A stretch of DNA of 64,000 bases from DASZVB01 sp036272055 (lineage in GTDB: Bacteria > Myxococcota_A > Polyangia > Polyangiales > Polyangiaceae). Shown here piece by piece: positions 46,193 to 55,435 of the stretch. The translations under genes were made by a program, and so were the position numbers. The stretch spans positions 47,615 to 111,614 of the forward strand of contig DATAZL010000103.1 in assembly GCA_036272055.1 (NCBI GenBank). Reading direction: 5' to 3'. Position 1 is the stretch's first letter. Every line of letters starts with the position of its first letter. The notes under the pieces were generated by a model. The model saw nothing but the letters and a program-made list of their open reading frames with translations. It was not told the origin of the DNA and searched no databases.

Positions 46193-47812
46193 GTGATACG
46201 CCTCGATTCCGTTTCCAAGCAGCACGGCTCGCAGATCCTGTTCCTCGACGCGTCGATGAGCGTGAATCGTGGCGAGAAGGTCGGGCTCGTGGGCCCAAAC
46301 GGGGCCGGCAAGTCGACCATCTTCCGCATGATCATGCGGACCGAGCCGCCCGACGGCGGGCAGATCGCGGTCGATCGCGGGGTCACCATCGGCTACTTCA
46401 GCCAGGACGTCGGCGACATGAGCGGCCGCTCCGTGCTCGAAGAGACCATGGCCGGCGCCGGCGCCGTCTCCGAAGCGGCGCACGAGCTTCACGCCCTCGA
46501 GCACGCGCTCGCCGACCCCGCGCGCATCGACGAGCTCGACGCGCTGGTCGAGCAGTTCGGGCACGCCCAGTCGCGCTTCGACGAGCTCGGCGGCTATGCG
46601 CTCGAGTCCGGGGCTCGCGAGATCCTCGCGGGCTTAGGCTTCGGTGAAGACGTCGTCGAGGACGACGTGGGTAAGCTCTCCGGCGGCTGGAAGATGCGCG
46701 TCGCGCTCGCCCGGATCCTCCTGATGCGCCCCGACGCGCTCCTGCTCGACGAGCCGACGAACCATCTCGACATCGAGTCGATCATCTGGCTCGAGCAGTT
46801 CCTGCAGCAGTTCGACGGCGCGCTCGTCCTCACGTCCCACGACCGGGAGCTCATGAACCGCCTGGTCACGAAGATCGTCGAGATCGACGGCGGGGATCTC
46901 ATCACGTTCTCCGGCAACTACGACTTTTACGAGCAGCAGCGCGCCGTGCTCGCCGCCCAGAGCGAGGCCCAGTACGAGCGCCAGCAAGCGATGCTCGCCA
47001 AGGAGCAGGCGTTCATCGACAAGTTCAAGGCCCGGGCCAGCCACGCCGCCCAGGTGCAGTCCCGGGTAAAGAAGCTCGAGAAGATCGAGAAGGTCGAGCC
47101 GCCCAAGCGACGGAAGACGCTCGAGTTCGAGTTCCGCAAGGCGCCGCGCTCGGGAGACGACGTGGTGCGTCTCGATGCGGTGGCGAAGAGCTTCGGCGCG
47201 CGCAAGATCTACGACGGGCTCGATCTCCTGGTGCGCCGGCGAGAGCGATGGTGCGTCATGGGCGTCAACGGCGCCGGCAAGTCGACGCTCCTGAAGCTCA
47301 TCGCTGGAGAAGCGTCACCCGACTCCGGAAACGTCGTCGTCGGTGCGAGCGTGAAGATGGGGTACTTCGCCCAGCACTCGATGGAGCTCCTCGACGCGAA
47401 GAAGACCGTTCTCGAGTCGCTCCAGGCCGCGTTCCCGCTCTCGACCCTGGGCCAGATGCGCTCGCTCGCCGGCGGCTTCGGCTTCTCGGGGGACGACGTC
47501 GACAAGCCGTGCAAGATCCTCTCCGGCGGCGAGAAGGCGCGGCTCGTCCTCGCCCTGATGCTCTACGACCCGCCCAATTTCCTGGTGCTCGACGAGCCGA
47601 CGAACCATCTCGACCTCGCGACGAAAGAGATGCTCATGAAGTCTCTCGCCGACTTCGAGGGCACGATGCTCATCGTCTCCCACGATCGTCACTTCCTGCG
47701 CGCGCTCTCGAACCGCGTGCTCGAGCTGTCGCCCGACGGCATCAAGACGTACGGCGGCGGCTACTCCGAGTACGTCGTGCAGTCGGGCCACGAAGCGCCC
47801 GGCGTCGGCTGA
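46193..47812 (+). CDS. ABC-F family ATPase
   Basis: 539 residues with two ABC cassettes in one chain: Walker A GPNGAGKST and GVNGAGKST, signatures LSGGWK and LSGGEK, and Walker B LLLDEPTNHLD and LVLDEPTNHLD. The linker between them is basic and helical (about 230-300). No membrane segment. ABC-F proteins act on ribosomes; this one is nearest Uup/YdiF-type by length. GTG 46193 starts directly before IRLDSVSKQ. It converges with the sugar dehydrogenase gene, four bases apart. Confidence 0.92.
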   Translation: MIRLDSVSKQHGSQILFLDASMSVNRGEKVGLVGPNGAGKSTIFRMIMRTEPPDGGQIAVDRGVTIGYFSQDVGDMSGRSVLEETMAGAGAVSEAAHELHALEHALADPARIDELDALVEQFGHAQSRFDELGGYALESGAREILAGLGFGEDVVEDDVGKLSGGWKMRVALARILLMRPDALLLDEPTNHLDIESIIWLEQFLQQFDGALVLTSHDRELMNRLVTKIVEIDGGDLITFSGNYDFYEQQRAVLAAQSEAQYERQQAMLAKEQAFIDKFKARASHAAQVQSRVKKLEKIEKVEPPKRRKTLEFEFRKAPRSGDDVVRLDAVAKSFGARKIYDGLDLLVRRRERWCVMGVNGAGKSTLLKLIAGEASPDSGNVVVGASVKMGYFAQHSMELLDAKKTVLESLQAAFPLSTLGQMRSLAGGFGFSGDDVDKPCKILSGGEKARLVLALMLYDPPNFLVLDEPTNHLDLATKEMLMKSLADFEGTMLIVSHDRHFLRALSNRVLELSPDGIKTYGGGYSEYVVQSGHEAPGVG

Positions 47813-47816
47813 ACCG

Positions 47817-49091
47817 TCACTTCCCTTTTGCTGCGGTCTTCGCCGTGGCGGGCGAGACCCGGAGCAGCTCGCCGTCGGTGTCGTCGGTCAGGAGATAGAC
47901 CGCGCCGTCGGGCCCCTGCACCACGTCGCGGATGCGCTCGTGGCGATCGGTGAGCAAACGCTCCTCGCCGGTGACCTTGTCCCCCTTGACGACGAGCCGC
48001 ACGAGGGACTCCACCGCGAGACCGCCGATGAGGTAACTGCCCTTCCACTCGGGGAAGAGCGAGCCGGTGTAGATGGTGAGCCCGCTCGGTGCGATGACCG
48101 GATCCCAGTAGTAAACAGGCTGCTCGAGGCCGGGCGCCTGGGTCGTCTCGTGAATCGGCGCGCCAGAGTACTCCTCGCCATAGCCGATCGTCGGCCAGCC
48201 GTAGTCCTTGCCGGGCTGGATCAGATTGAGCTCGTCGCCGCCCCGCGGACCCATCTCGACGATCCAGAGCCGCGCCTTGCCGTCGAGCGCGGCGGCGATG
48301 ATGTTCCGGTGGCCCATCGACCAGATCTCCGGACGCGCTCCGCTCTTGCCGACGAACGGATTGTCCTTCGGGATGGAGCCGTCGGGCGCGATGCGGACGA
48401 TCTTGCCGATGTCGCTCGACGGATCACGTGCCTGGGCGCGGCCCTCCGCGATGATCCGGTCGCCCAGGGTGACGAAGAGCTTGCCGTCCGGCGTGAAGAT
48501 CAGGGGACCGCCAGGCTGCATCGACGAATCGAGCGTCGGCTCCATGCGGAACACGACCTGCACGCCGTCGAGCTTCGGCCCTTCTCCGTTCGTGAAGCGG
48601 CCGCGCGCCACCGCGAGCCCGTTGCCGCCCTTGCGCGGCTCGCAATACGAGAGATAGACGAGCCCGCTGCTCGCGAAATCCGGACCGAGCTTCACGTCGA
48701 GGAGGCCGCACTGATCGCGACCGTCCACCGCGGGCACCCCGGTCACCGGCAACGACTTCTTGCCGTCGCGGTTGACGACGAAGAGCTTTCCCGTCGGCTT
48801 CTCGGTCACGAGCATCTGGCCGTCGGGCAAGAACGCGAGCGCCCACGGCTTGTCGAAGCCATGGGCGATCACGTCGACGGCGAGCGGCGTCTTCGTGGCG
48901 ATGCCGAGCGCGCGCGTCTGGCCGGCGAACGCCGGCTTGAATGCCGGCACGTTGGGCGGCGCCGTCTCGACGGGGAGCCCAACGGCGGCAGCGCCGACGC
49001 GCGGCACGGAGTGCTGTCCGGGCGCTGCGCAGCTCGCTCCGCTCGCTGACAGGACGGCAACCACAGCGGCCAGACGGGAGACGGTACGCAT
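47817..49091 (-). CDS. PQQ-type soluble sugar (aldose) dehydrogenase, lipoprotein
   Basis: 424 residues. The signal ends SGASC (C21), a lipobox. PWALAFLPDGQMLVTEKPTGKL, SMGHRNIIAAA, EMGPRGGDELNLI and GYGEEYSG are the hallmarks of the soluble PQQ glucose/aldose dehydrogenase beta-propeller (YliI/Asd-like), which oxidises sugars using PQQ in the periplasm or at the surface. It is last in a nine-gene minus-strand run, 50 bases after the monooxygenase gene. Confidence 0.88.
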   Translation of the reverse strand: MRTVSRLAAVVAVLSASGASCAAPGQHSVPRVGAAAVGLPVETAPPNVPAFKPAFAGQTRALGIATKTPLAVDVIAHGFDKPWALAFLPDGQMLVTEKPTGKLFVVNRDGKKSLPVTGVPAVDGRDQCGLLDVKLGPDFASSGLVYLSYCEPRKGGNGLAVARGRFTNGEGPKLDGVQVVFRMEPTLDSSMQPGGPLIFTPDGKLFVTLGDRIIAEGRAQARDPSSDIGKIVRIAPDGSIPKDNPFVGKSGARPEIWSMGHRNIIAAALDGKARLWIVEMGPRGGDELNLIQPGKDYGWPTIGYGEEYSGAPIHETTQAPGLEQPVYYWDPVIAPSGLTIYTGSLFPEWKGSYLIGGLAVESLVRLVVKGDKVTGEERLLTDRHERIRDVVQGPDGAVYLLTDDTDGELLRVSPATAKTAAKGK

Positions 49092-49117
49092 TGGACGAGT
49101 TTAACGTCGTTCAATGC

Positions 49118-49133
49118 TCACCGCCCGCGGTGA
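49118..49133. promoter_or_regulatory. Palindrome TCACCGC-CC-GCGGTGA upstream of the sugar dehydrogenase
   Basis: A seven-base perfect dyad lies between the monooxygenase stop and the dehydrogenase start. Candidate operator or mRNA hairpin; occurrence by chance is possible. Confidence 0.3.
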
Positions 49134-49141
49134 AATCGCGG

Positions 49142-50347
49142 TCAGATCGTGGCGATCTGCCCCTGCGCCGTGCGCGTGCGCACTCGACGCGCGATCGATC
49201 GCACGACGCGTGCTGCATCCCGCGACACTCCGTGAATCATCACCGACGACATCGCGTACAGGAACGGCAATCCGAGAAAGTAGAACCCCGGCTGGTCGCG
49301 CGTGATCCCCGCGTCGTGAATCGGCTCGCCCTTCGCGTCGAAGATCGGCAGCTCGATCCACGAAAAGCCCGGCTCGAAGCCCGTGCACCAGACGACGTTC
49401 GCGACGTCGAGGGTTCGTCCGTCGTCCAGCACCGGCGCGCCGCCCTGTACCGCTCTGACCCTCGGAACGGCGTTCACCCCGGCAGCGAGGAGCGCCGCGC
49501 GCTTCGTACGGATGAGCGGCGTGCCTCGATGCGCCTTGCTGCGCGCACCTCGACCAGCGGGCGTGCGGATGGTGAGGATCCTGTGAAACACGATGCGGAA
49601 GAGCAGATGCATCAAGAGGAGCTTCGCGGCGAGGCCCTCGACGTCGAACGGGACGGCCCCGACGTCACGGCCTGCCATCCACACCGTTCGACCCTGCTTC
49701 GCGAGCTCGAGCGCGATCTCGGCGCCGGAGTTCCCCGCCCCCACGACGAGCACCGGCCCGGGGCGGAGGTCCGACGAGTTCCGGTACTCGCTCGAGTGGA
49801 GCTGACGGATCGCCGGCGCGAGGTTCCGCGCGAACGCGGGAATGCTCGGGCTCCTGTAGCTCGATGTCGCCACGACGACGTGCTCTGCCTCGAAGCGCGC
49901 GCGACCGGCGCGAACGAGATAGCCGTCTCCGCGCCGCTCGACGCGATCGACTCCCGTCGAGTGACGGATCGGAAGCTCGAACTTCGTGGCGTACGCCTCG
50001 AGGTAGTCCGCCATCTGGTCCTTGGTCGGGAAGGACAGCGCCGGTGCCGGGAAGCGCATGCCCTCGATGGAGTCGTACATCGCCGGGCTGAAGAGCCGGA
50101 GCGAGTCCCAGCGGCGCCGCCAGGAGTCTCCCGTGCGAGCGTCGGCGTCGAGGATGACGAACGGAAGCCCGAGCTTCTTCAGGTGATAGCCTGCGGCGAG
50201 GCCCGCCTGACCGCCGCCGATGACGACGGTCGCGACGCGCTCGGTCGTCTCGGGGACGTGCCGCACGAGAGCGCCGAAGGCCGCGCCCTCCTCGAGCAGG
50301 GGTGCGTCGACGGTGATGCTGCGAAGATCGTTTGCCGGATGTGCCAT
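49142..50347 (-). CDS. Flavin-dependent monooxygenase-like oxidoreductase
   Basis: 401 residues. Two dinucleotide motifs, VVIGGGQAGLAAGYHLKKLG (about 41-60) and VLVVGAGNSGAEIALELAKQG, bind FAD and NAD(P)H. VWCTGFEPGFSWI is the family's C-terminal ATG-type motif (here CTG). It matches the single-component flavin monooxygenase/YUCCA-like group; substrate unknown. It lies between a LuxR regulator gene (78 bp upstream) and a PQQ sugar dehydrogenase gene. Confidence 0.88.
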   Translation of the reverse strand: MAHPANDLRSITVDAPLLEEGAAFGALVRHVPETTERVATVVIGGGQAGLAAGYHLKKLGLPFVILDADARTGDSWRRRWDSLRLFSPAMYDSIEGMRFPAPALSFPTKDQMADYLEAYATKFELPIRHSTGVDRVERRGDGYLVRAGRARFEAEHVVVATSSYRSPSIPAFARNLAPAIRQLHSSEYRNSSDLRPGPVLVVGAGNSGAEIALELAKQGRTVWMAGRDVGAVPFDVEGLAAKLLLMHLLFRIVFHRILTIRTPAGRGARSKAHRGTPLIRTKRAALLAAGVNAVPRVRAVQGGAPVLDDGRTLDVANVVWCTGFEPGFSWIELPIFDAKGEPIHDAGITRDQPGFYFLGLPFLYAMSSVMIHGVSRDAARVVRSIARRVRTRTAQGQIATI

Positions 50348-50397
50348 GCCCTGAAACTAGGCTTTCCGGCTCGCGCCGCCTTCGGCGAGATCCCCCA

Positions 50398-50412
50398 TTT
50401 TTCAGCGAAAAA
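50398..50412. promoter_or_regulatory. AT-rich dyad TTTTTC-N3-GAAAAA between regulator and monooxygenase genes
   Basis: A six-base dyad in the 78 bp between the LuxR-type gene stop and the monooxygenase start. It stands out in GC-rich DNA and could be an operator or a terminator for the upstream gene. Confidence 0.3.
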
Positions 50413-50425
50413 CGTATGGGTAATA

Positions 50426-52099
50426 TCACCCACGCGTGCGCACGACGAGGCCCCGTTCGTAGGCGAAGGCGGTCGCGGCGGCACGCGAGCCGACCCCCGT
50501 CTTCGTAAAGATATTGCTCACGTGGCGATCCACCGTCTTCTCGCTGAGGACGAGCTCGACGGAAATGGCCTTGTTCGTCATGCCCGTTGCGAGGAGCCGG
50601 AGGACCTGGAGCTCGCGCGCCGTCAGGCCATGCTCGCTCGGTGGCTCGACCGGGTCCGTCGCGACGCCGCTGTCGAGGCGCTCCAGGTCGTGGGCCGCGC
50701 CCAGGCGCTCGAACACACCGCGCGCTGCAGACAGCTCGAGCTCCGCGCCGTCCTCGTCACCGAGGGCGCGGCAGGCCCGCGACAGCGAGACGCGGATGCG
50801 TGCTGCGATGTAGGGCGCGCCCGCCGCGTGCCAGACGTCGAACGCACGGCGAAGACAGGGCACCGCGGCGCGGGCGTCCCCTGCGGCGAGCGCCACTGCG
50901 CCGCGCGCGTGTGCCGCCATCGCTTCGAGCACCTCGCCGCCGTTCGACGTCGCGATGCGCATGAGCTCGTCCGAGCCGGAGCGCGCACCGGCGACGTCGT
51001 TCGCGGCGAGCGAGATCTCGACGAAGGCCGGCAGGAGCCGCGCGCGCTCGAGCGGAACCACCGTCGCGTCCACCAATCGACGGATTGCCGTCACTGCCGC
51101 ATCGGCGCGTCCCTGCACGACGCGGAGCAAGGCCAGACCCGGTTGCGGATCGCGCCCGTACGCGCTCGCGGCCCGGTACGCCTCTTCGGCGAGCTTCGTC
51201 TCGCCGCGCAGTCGATGTATCTCCGCTTCCTGGTACAGCATCTCGCCCTGGATCGGCCGCGGTATCGACTCACGCCGTTCGGCTCTCCGCACCTCGGCGA
51301 GCGCCTTTTCCCACTCGCCTCCGAGCTGGAGGATCTCGGCGCGGTGCGCGAGGCAGATCCCACCGAAGTGAGCCGACTGCGGCTGCGAGTCGCACAGGGT
51401 GCCGAACGCGCTCGTCCATTCGCGAGCGCGGTCGAGCGAGCAAGCCTGGTGACAGGCGTCGATGACGGCGCAGTAAGTCAGCGCCGTGACGATGGGCGAA
51501 AGCCCGCCCGCGATCACCGAGACCATGACCTCGTCGAGCAAGCCGAGGCCTTCTTCGATCTTGCCCTGGAGGACGAGCACCCTGCCCTCCAGCTGCCGGC
51601 CGAACGTCACGAGATCCCGGTCGGCGAATCGCTCGCCGATGGCGCTCGCCTCCCTCGCGACGCGAAGGGCCACCTCGTACTGTGCCGATGCCATGTGGCG
51701 CCGGATCGACGGCAGCATCAGGTAGCCGGTGGCGACGCACTCTTGCTTGTGCTCATCGACCAGGCGCTGGGCCCGCGCGTACCAGCCGCCGGACTGAGCC
51801 GTCTCTCCCATGGCCGCGAGACGAAAGCCTGCCCAGAACGATGAGCGCGCCGCAGCAGCGAGATTGCCGGCGTCGGAGTAGAGCGCGGCGAGCCGCTCGT
51901 AGACCTGGAACAGCTCGCCGTCCCGTGCAGACATTGCCGCCGACGTCGCGAGATTCTCGAGGTCGGCCACCGCGAGCGGCGCGCCGGCGTCGGCGCGGAG
52001 AAAGTCGTCCACGGCGTCGTTCCAGCGCCTTGCAGCGAACGACGCGCGACCCTGCTCCGCCGCGCCGGTTCCCTCGTCGTCTGTCACCGGCGTCGACAC
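50426..52099 (-). CDS. TPR-containing LuxR-type transcriptional regulator
   Basis: 557 residues from GTG 52099. Most of the chain is helix pairs with TPR spacing (for example EGLGLLDEVMV, AEILQLGGEWEKALAEVRRAE). The C-terminus is a LuxR/GerE helix-turn-helix: LTARELQVLRLLATGMTNKAISVELVLSEKTVDRHVSNIF. No ATPase Walker motif is present, so it is not a full MalT/LAL-type protein. It is likely to control its neighbours; the intervening dyad could be one site. Confidence 0.85.
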   Translation of the reverse strand: MSTPVTDDEGTGAAEQGRASFAARRWNDAVDDFLRADAGAPLAVADLENLATSAAMSARDGELFQVYERLAALYSDAGNLAAAARSSFWAGFRLAAMGETAQSGGWYARAQRLVDEHKQECVATGYLMLPSIRRHMASAQYEVALRVAREASAIGERFADRDLVTFGRQLEGRVLVLQGKIEEGLGLLDEVMVSVIAGGLSPIVTALTYCAVIDACHQACSLDRAREWTSAFGTLCDSQPQSAHFGGICLAHRAEILQLGGEWEKALAEVRRAERRESIPRPIQGEMLYQEAEIHRLRGETKLAEEAYRAASAYGRDPQPGLALLRVVQGRADAAVTAIRRLVDATVVPLERARLLPAFVEISLAANDVAGARSGSDELMRIATSNGGEVLEAMAAHARGAVALAAGDARAAVPCLRRAFDVWHAAGAPYIAARIRVSLSRACRALGDEDGAELELSAARGVFERLGAAHDLERLDSGVATDPVEPPSEHGLTARELQVLRLLATGMTNKAISVELVLSEKTVDRHVSNIFTKTGVGSRAAATAFAYERGLVVRTRG

Positions 52100-52127
52100 G
52101 GCGGCGAGAGTAGCACCGCTCGCGTGC

Positions 52128-53129
52128 TCAGTCTCCGAGCCCTCGACTAGCCAGATGGACGCTGCACGCGCCGGTTCCCTCGTAGCGGATCGTGCCGGGG
52201 AAGAGCACCGTGTACAGGTAGTCCTCGAGTGACGGCTGGGAGCCACCGTCGAACGGCGTTTCTGCCCGGATCACGAGGTCGGCGTCGCCCACGAAGCCCT
52301 CCACGCCGGGGAAAATGCCGGCGTCGCCGGCGCCGCCGATGTCGGCGAAACCGGCCTTCTCGAGGGGAACGCGGGCGAGCTCGTCGAGGGTGACGACACC
52401 GTCGCCGTTGCCGGTGACGGCATCGGCGTCGGCGAACACCTGGAACCGATGCTGTGCGACCGTCGTGTTGAGCGCATCGGCGAAGAGTACGCCCGGGCTC
52501 ACCTCGACCAGAAGCGACTCTGCGACGTTGCTCCGCAGATCGATGCCGGGCGCGGTCATCGACGAGCCGGAGAGCGCCGGGTTCATCGCGCACCGGTCGT
52601 ACCTCGCACGGTACCGGAACGACCACGCGAAGGACTCGACGGTGTCGCCGCGCGTCGCGTGCCCCTCGACGTAGATGCTCGTCCCTGCCTCAGCGTTGAA
52701 GGCGTCGGACCCCGGGGTCCGCATCATCGTCTTATCGGCGTCGGTCGTGCTCGCGCCGAGGACGGTATCGGCGTTGGGGCTCGAGACACGGAAGCCGACC
52801 TCGCAGTGGCCGAGCGCGTAGATCACGCTCACCTTCTGCGTGCCCCCGACCTTCACGTCGAAGAGGCGATTGTATCCGGAGTCCGAATAGACGTCGCACG
52901 AGTCCCCGTCGAGCGAGACGTTGCCCAGCGACACGAGCACCTTGTCGAACGCGATGCTCCACCCATCCGACGTCGCGGAGGCGGGGATACCCTTCGCCGC
53001 CACGCCGTCGCTCACGACGTTCACGACGACGCTACCCGGCGGCGTGCGCGTGTCGTTCGGCAAGCATGCCGGCGCGAGGGCGCCGAGCGTCGCGAGTACG
53101 GCCGGTCCGAGCGCACGGAGGCGTCTCAT
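52128..53129 (-). CDS. Lipoprotein downstream of a TonB-dependent receptor
   Basis: 333 residues. The signal ends LAPACLPND (C22). The rest is strand-rich, with a lone calcium-like acidic stretch (TGNGDGVVTLDELARV) reminiscent of an EF-hand loop. No family recognised. ATG 53129 shares its A with the TGA of the receptor gene (TGATG) and has GGAGG upstream, so translation is coupled; it may be the receptor's surface lipoprotein partner. Confidence 0.75.
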   Translation of the reverse strand: MRRLRALGPAVLATLGALAPACLPNDTRTPPGSVVVNVVSDGVAAKGIPASATSDGWSIAFDKVLVSLGNVSLDGDSCDVYSDSGYNRLFDVKVGGTQKVSVIYALGHCEVGFRVSSPNADTVLGASTTDADKTMMRTPGSDAFNAEAGTSIYVEGHATRGDTVESFAWSFRYRARYDRCAMNPALSGSSMTAPGIDLRSNVAESLLVEVSPGVLFADALNTTVAQHRFQVFADADAVTGNGDGVVTLDELARVPLEKAGFADIGGAGDAGIFPGVEGFVGDADLVIRAETPFDGGSQPSLEDYLYTVLFPGTIRYEGTGACSVHLASRGLGD

Positions 53130-55402
53130 CAGAAGCCTCCCTCGAGCCCGATGCTCGGGATCGTCACCGGGCCGATGGTCTGCGACGCGATCGTCTCCTT
53201 GCTCAGCGTCGAGTTGAGAACCTCGAAGACGAGGCTCAGGTAACCGCGCGAACCGATGAGCCAGCGTTTCTCGAGCCGTAGATCGAGACGGAAGAAATCC
53301 GGATCGCGCTCCGGGTGGAGGGACGGAGGGGGCACGATGAGCCCGCGCGGCGGCAAGGTCTTCGGCACGCCGGTGTAGAATACGATGCGCGCTCCGGCGC
53401 GCCATCTCTTGCCGAGGTCGTAGGCGAGCGCCGCACTCGCGACGTGGGTTCGATCGAAAGCGCTCGGAAACGTCGCATTCGGGAGGCTCCGCATCGAGCG
53501 CGACAGGGTGTACGAGACGAAGCCGCCGAGGCGTGCGGCGAGGGAACGCCGCGCGAAGAGCTCGAGACCGATCGCCTCACCCGTCGCACGCTGTTCGAGG
53601 CCGGTGAGAAGGCCACCCTGGATCGCCGAGATGCTCGAGAGCGCGTCGGTCATGTTGTAAAACGCGTTGTGGAACACCGAGGCGGTGAGCGTCGTCTCGT
53701 CGGGCAGGTCCACCTCTGCGCCGCTGCTCGCCTGGACGGCGCGCTGTAGCCCGTCTTGAAGCGTCGCCGGGGTGAGGCCCGGCACCGGCACCACGAACGA
53801 CGGCGGCTGGTGAACGAGGCCGTACGCCTCGACGAGGCGCACGTGCTTGCCGAGCTTCAGGCGCGCCGCGATCCGCGGGTCGATCGCGGAGGCGGACGTG
53901 CTCCCGGACGTGTAGGCGTCGAAGCGCACCCCTGGGCTGAGCTCGATGCGCGGATGGATGTCGAGGACGGCCTCGATGTACGTGCCGACCGCGACGTCGG
54001 TGCGCGGCGCGAAGAGCCGCTCGTAGCGCTGCGTGGTGGGGTCGTCGGGGTCGACGTAATATTGCTGGCTCGTGCCGAGCGCGTCGACCATGACGTCCGC
54101 GCCGGCCCGGATCGTGATCGCGTCGGAGAGCGGGTGATAGAGCTCGAGCCGCGCGCCGGTGAGCCGGTCCGTCGCGTTGCGCTGGTCGGCGATCCGCGTC
54201 TGATCGAAGCCTACCGTCGTCGCGATCCGGAGCGTGCTCCCGTGACCGAAGGAATGGTCGTAGCGAAGATCGGCGCGGTGGAACTCGGAGCCGAAGAGCA
54301 CGTTGAGCCCGCCCGCTTGTCGTTGCCCGAGCAGATCGTACGAGCCGAAGCCGAAGATGCCGATGCGATCACTGGGCGTGATGTCGTACGTCGCGCGCAC
54401 CTGGTAGTCGCGGTAGTCGAGCGCGACGTCCTTCGCGACCAGGGAAAGGATCGCCGCGGTGTACGAGTACCGACCACCGACGAGGACGGTTCCGCGCCCG
54501 CCCGCGAAGCCCGTCTCCACGAGCGCGCCCGCGTCGAGGATCCGGATGTTCCCTTCGCCGTGGAGATCGTCGCGTGGCGCGGCGGTCTCACCGGATACGA
54601 TGCCGCCCGCGAAGCGCCCGAAGCGCGCCGGATAGCCGCCCGGATAGAGATCGACGTGGTCGACGAGCGACGGGTTCACGACGGAGGGCCCGAGCCCGAC
54701 GTGATACAGATACGGGACGCGAACGCCGTCGAGGAAGTAACCGACGTTGCCGGGCGGCGCGCCGCGCACGTAGAAATACGGCAATCCCGACACGATGGGC
54801 GTCACACCGGGGAGCACCTCGATGGCGCGGAACGGATCGCCGAATGCGCCGGGGAGCTGCCTCACCTCGGCGCGGGTCATCGACGACGCCATGGGCGCGG
54901 TACGCCGTCCGTGAACGACGACCTCCGCGGCGTCGGTGTTCGCCGGGGCGGCAGGTGCCGGCACTGCCGGCGCGGCTGGTGTGTGCTCTGGAGCTGCTGT
55001 GACCGGCACCGGCGGCGGTGCGTGGAACGCCACCTCGAAGCGGATCGTCGCCGAGATACGTCGGTCGTCGCGCGTCGCGGGCTCGAAGCGGAACGTCGGG
55101 GCCGCTCGCAGGGCTGCACCGACGAACGGCTCCTCGCCCTCGAGGACGCGCACTGCGCGAACGGTGCCCGTCGTGGTGACCGTGACGGCGAGCACGACGA
55201 CCGCGTCGCCCTCGGCGCCGCGTGGATACGGGATGTCCGGCGCGTGGATCAGCCGCGGCGGAACGACGGAGGACGTCTCCGACGCGTCCTTCGGCGGAGG
55301 TGTAGCGGCGGGCGTCGCGGACGTCGGGTCCGCGGCGTGGGCCCGTCGCGCGAACAGCACGCAGGCCGCGGCAGCGACGAGGCCGGCGCGCGACACGTGC
55401 AC
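53129..55402 (-). CDS. TonB-domain fused to TonB-dependent receptor
   Basis: 757 residues. A signal peptide (1-23) is followed by a TonB C-terminal-like domain (about 47-127: LIHAPDIPYPRGAEGDAVVVLAV, FRFEPATRDDRRISATI), a Pro/Ala linker (~128-158), then a plug domain (about 165-300: GDPFRAIEVLPGV, YVRGAPPGNVGYFLDGVRVPYLYH, VDLYPGGYPARFGRFAGGIV) and a 22-strand-type barrel to the end. Such fusions occur in some Myxococcota and Bacteroidota. The receptor imports a scarce ligand across the outer membrane. The TonB-like domain lacks a membrane anchor, so it may gate the receptor rather than supply energy. Confidence 0.85.
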   Translation of the reverse strand: MHVSRAGLVAAAACVLFARRAHAADPTSATPAATPPPKDASETSSVVPPRLIHAPDIPYPRGAEGDAVVVLAVTVTTTGTVRAVRVLEGEEPFVGAALRAAPTFRFEPATRDDRRISATIRFEVAFHAPPPVPVTAAPEHTPAAPAVPAPAAPANTDAAEVVVHGRRTAPMASSMTRAEVRQLPGAFGDPFRAIEVLPGVTPIVSGLPYFYVRGAPPGNVGYFLDGVRVPYLYHVGLGPSVVNPSLVDHVDLYPGGYPARFGRFAGGIVSGETAAPRDDLHGEGNIRILDAGALVETGFAGGRGTVLVGGRYSYTAAILSLVAKDVALDYRDYQVRATYDITPSDRIGIFGFGSYDLLGQRQAGGLNVLFGSEFHRADLRYDHSFGHGSTLRIATTVGFDQTRIADQRNATDRLTGARLELYHPLSDAITIRAGADVMVDALGTSQQYYVDPDDPTTQRYERLFAPRTDVAVGTYIEAVLDIHPRIELSPGVRFDAYTSGSTSASAIDPRIAARLKLGKHVRLVEAYGLVHQPPSFVVPVPGLTPATLQDGLQRAVQASSGAEVDLPDETTLTASVFHNAFYNMTDALSSISAIQGGLLTGLEQRATGEAIGLELFARRSLAARLGGFVSYTLSRSMRSLPNATFPSAFDRTHVASAALAYDLGKRWRAGARIVFYTGVPKTLPPRGLIVPPPSLHPERDPDFFRLDLRLEKRWLIGSRGYLSLVFEVLNSTLSKETIASQTIGPVTIPSIGLEGGF

Positions 55403-55435
55403 GTCAATAGCAGCGAACGCGCATGCGGTATGCCC

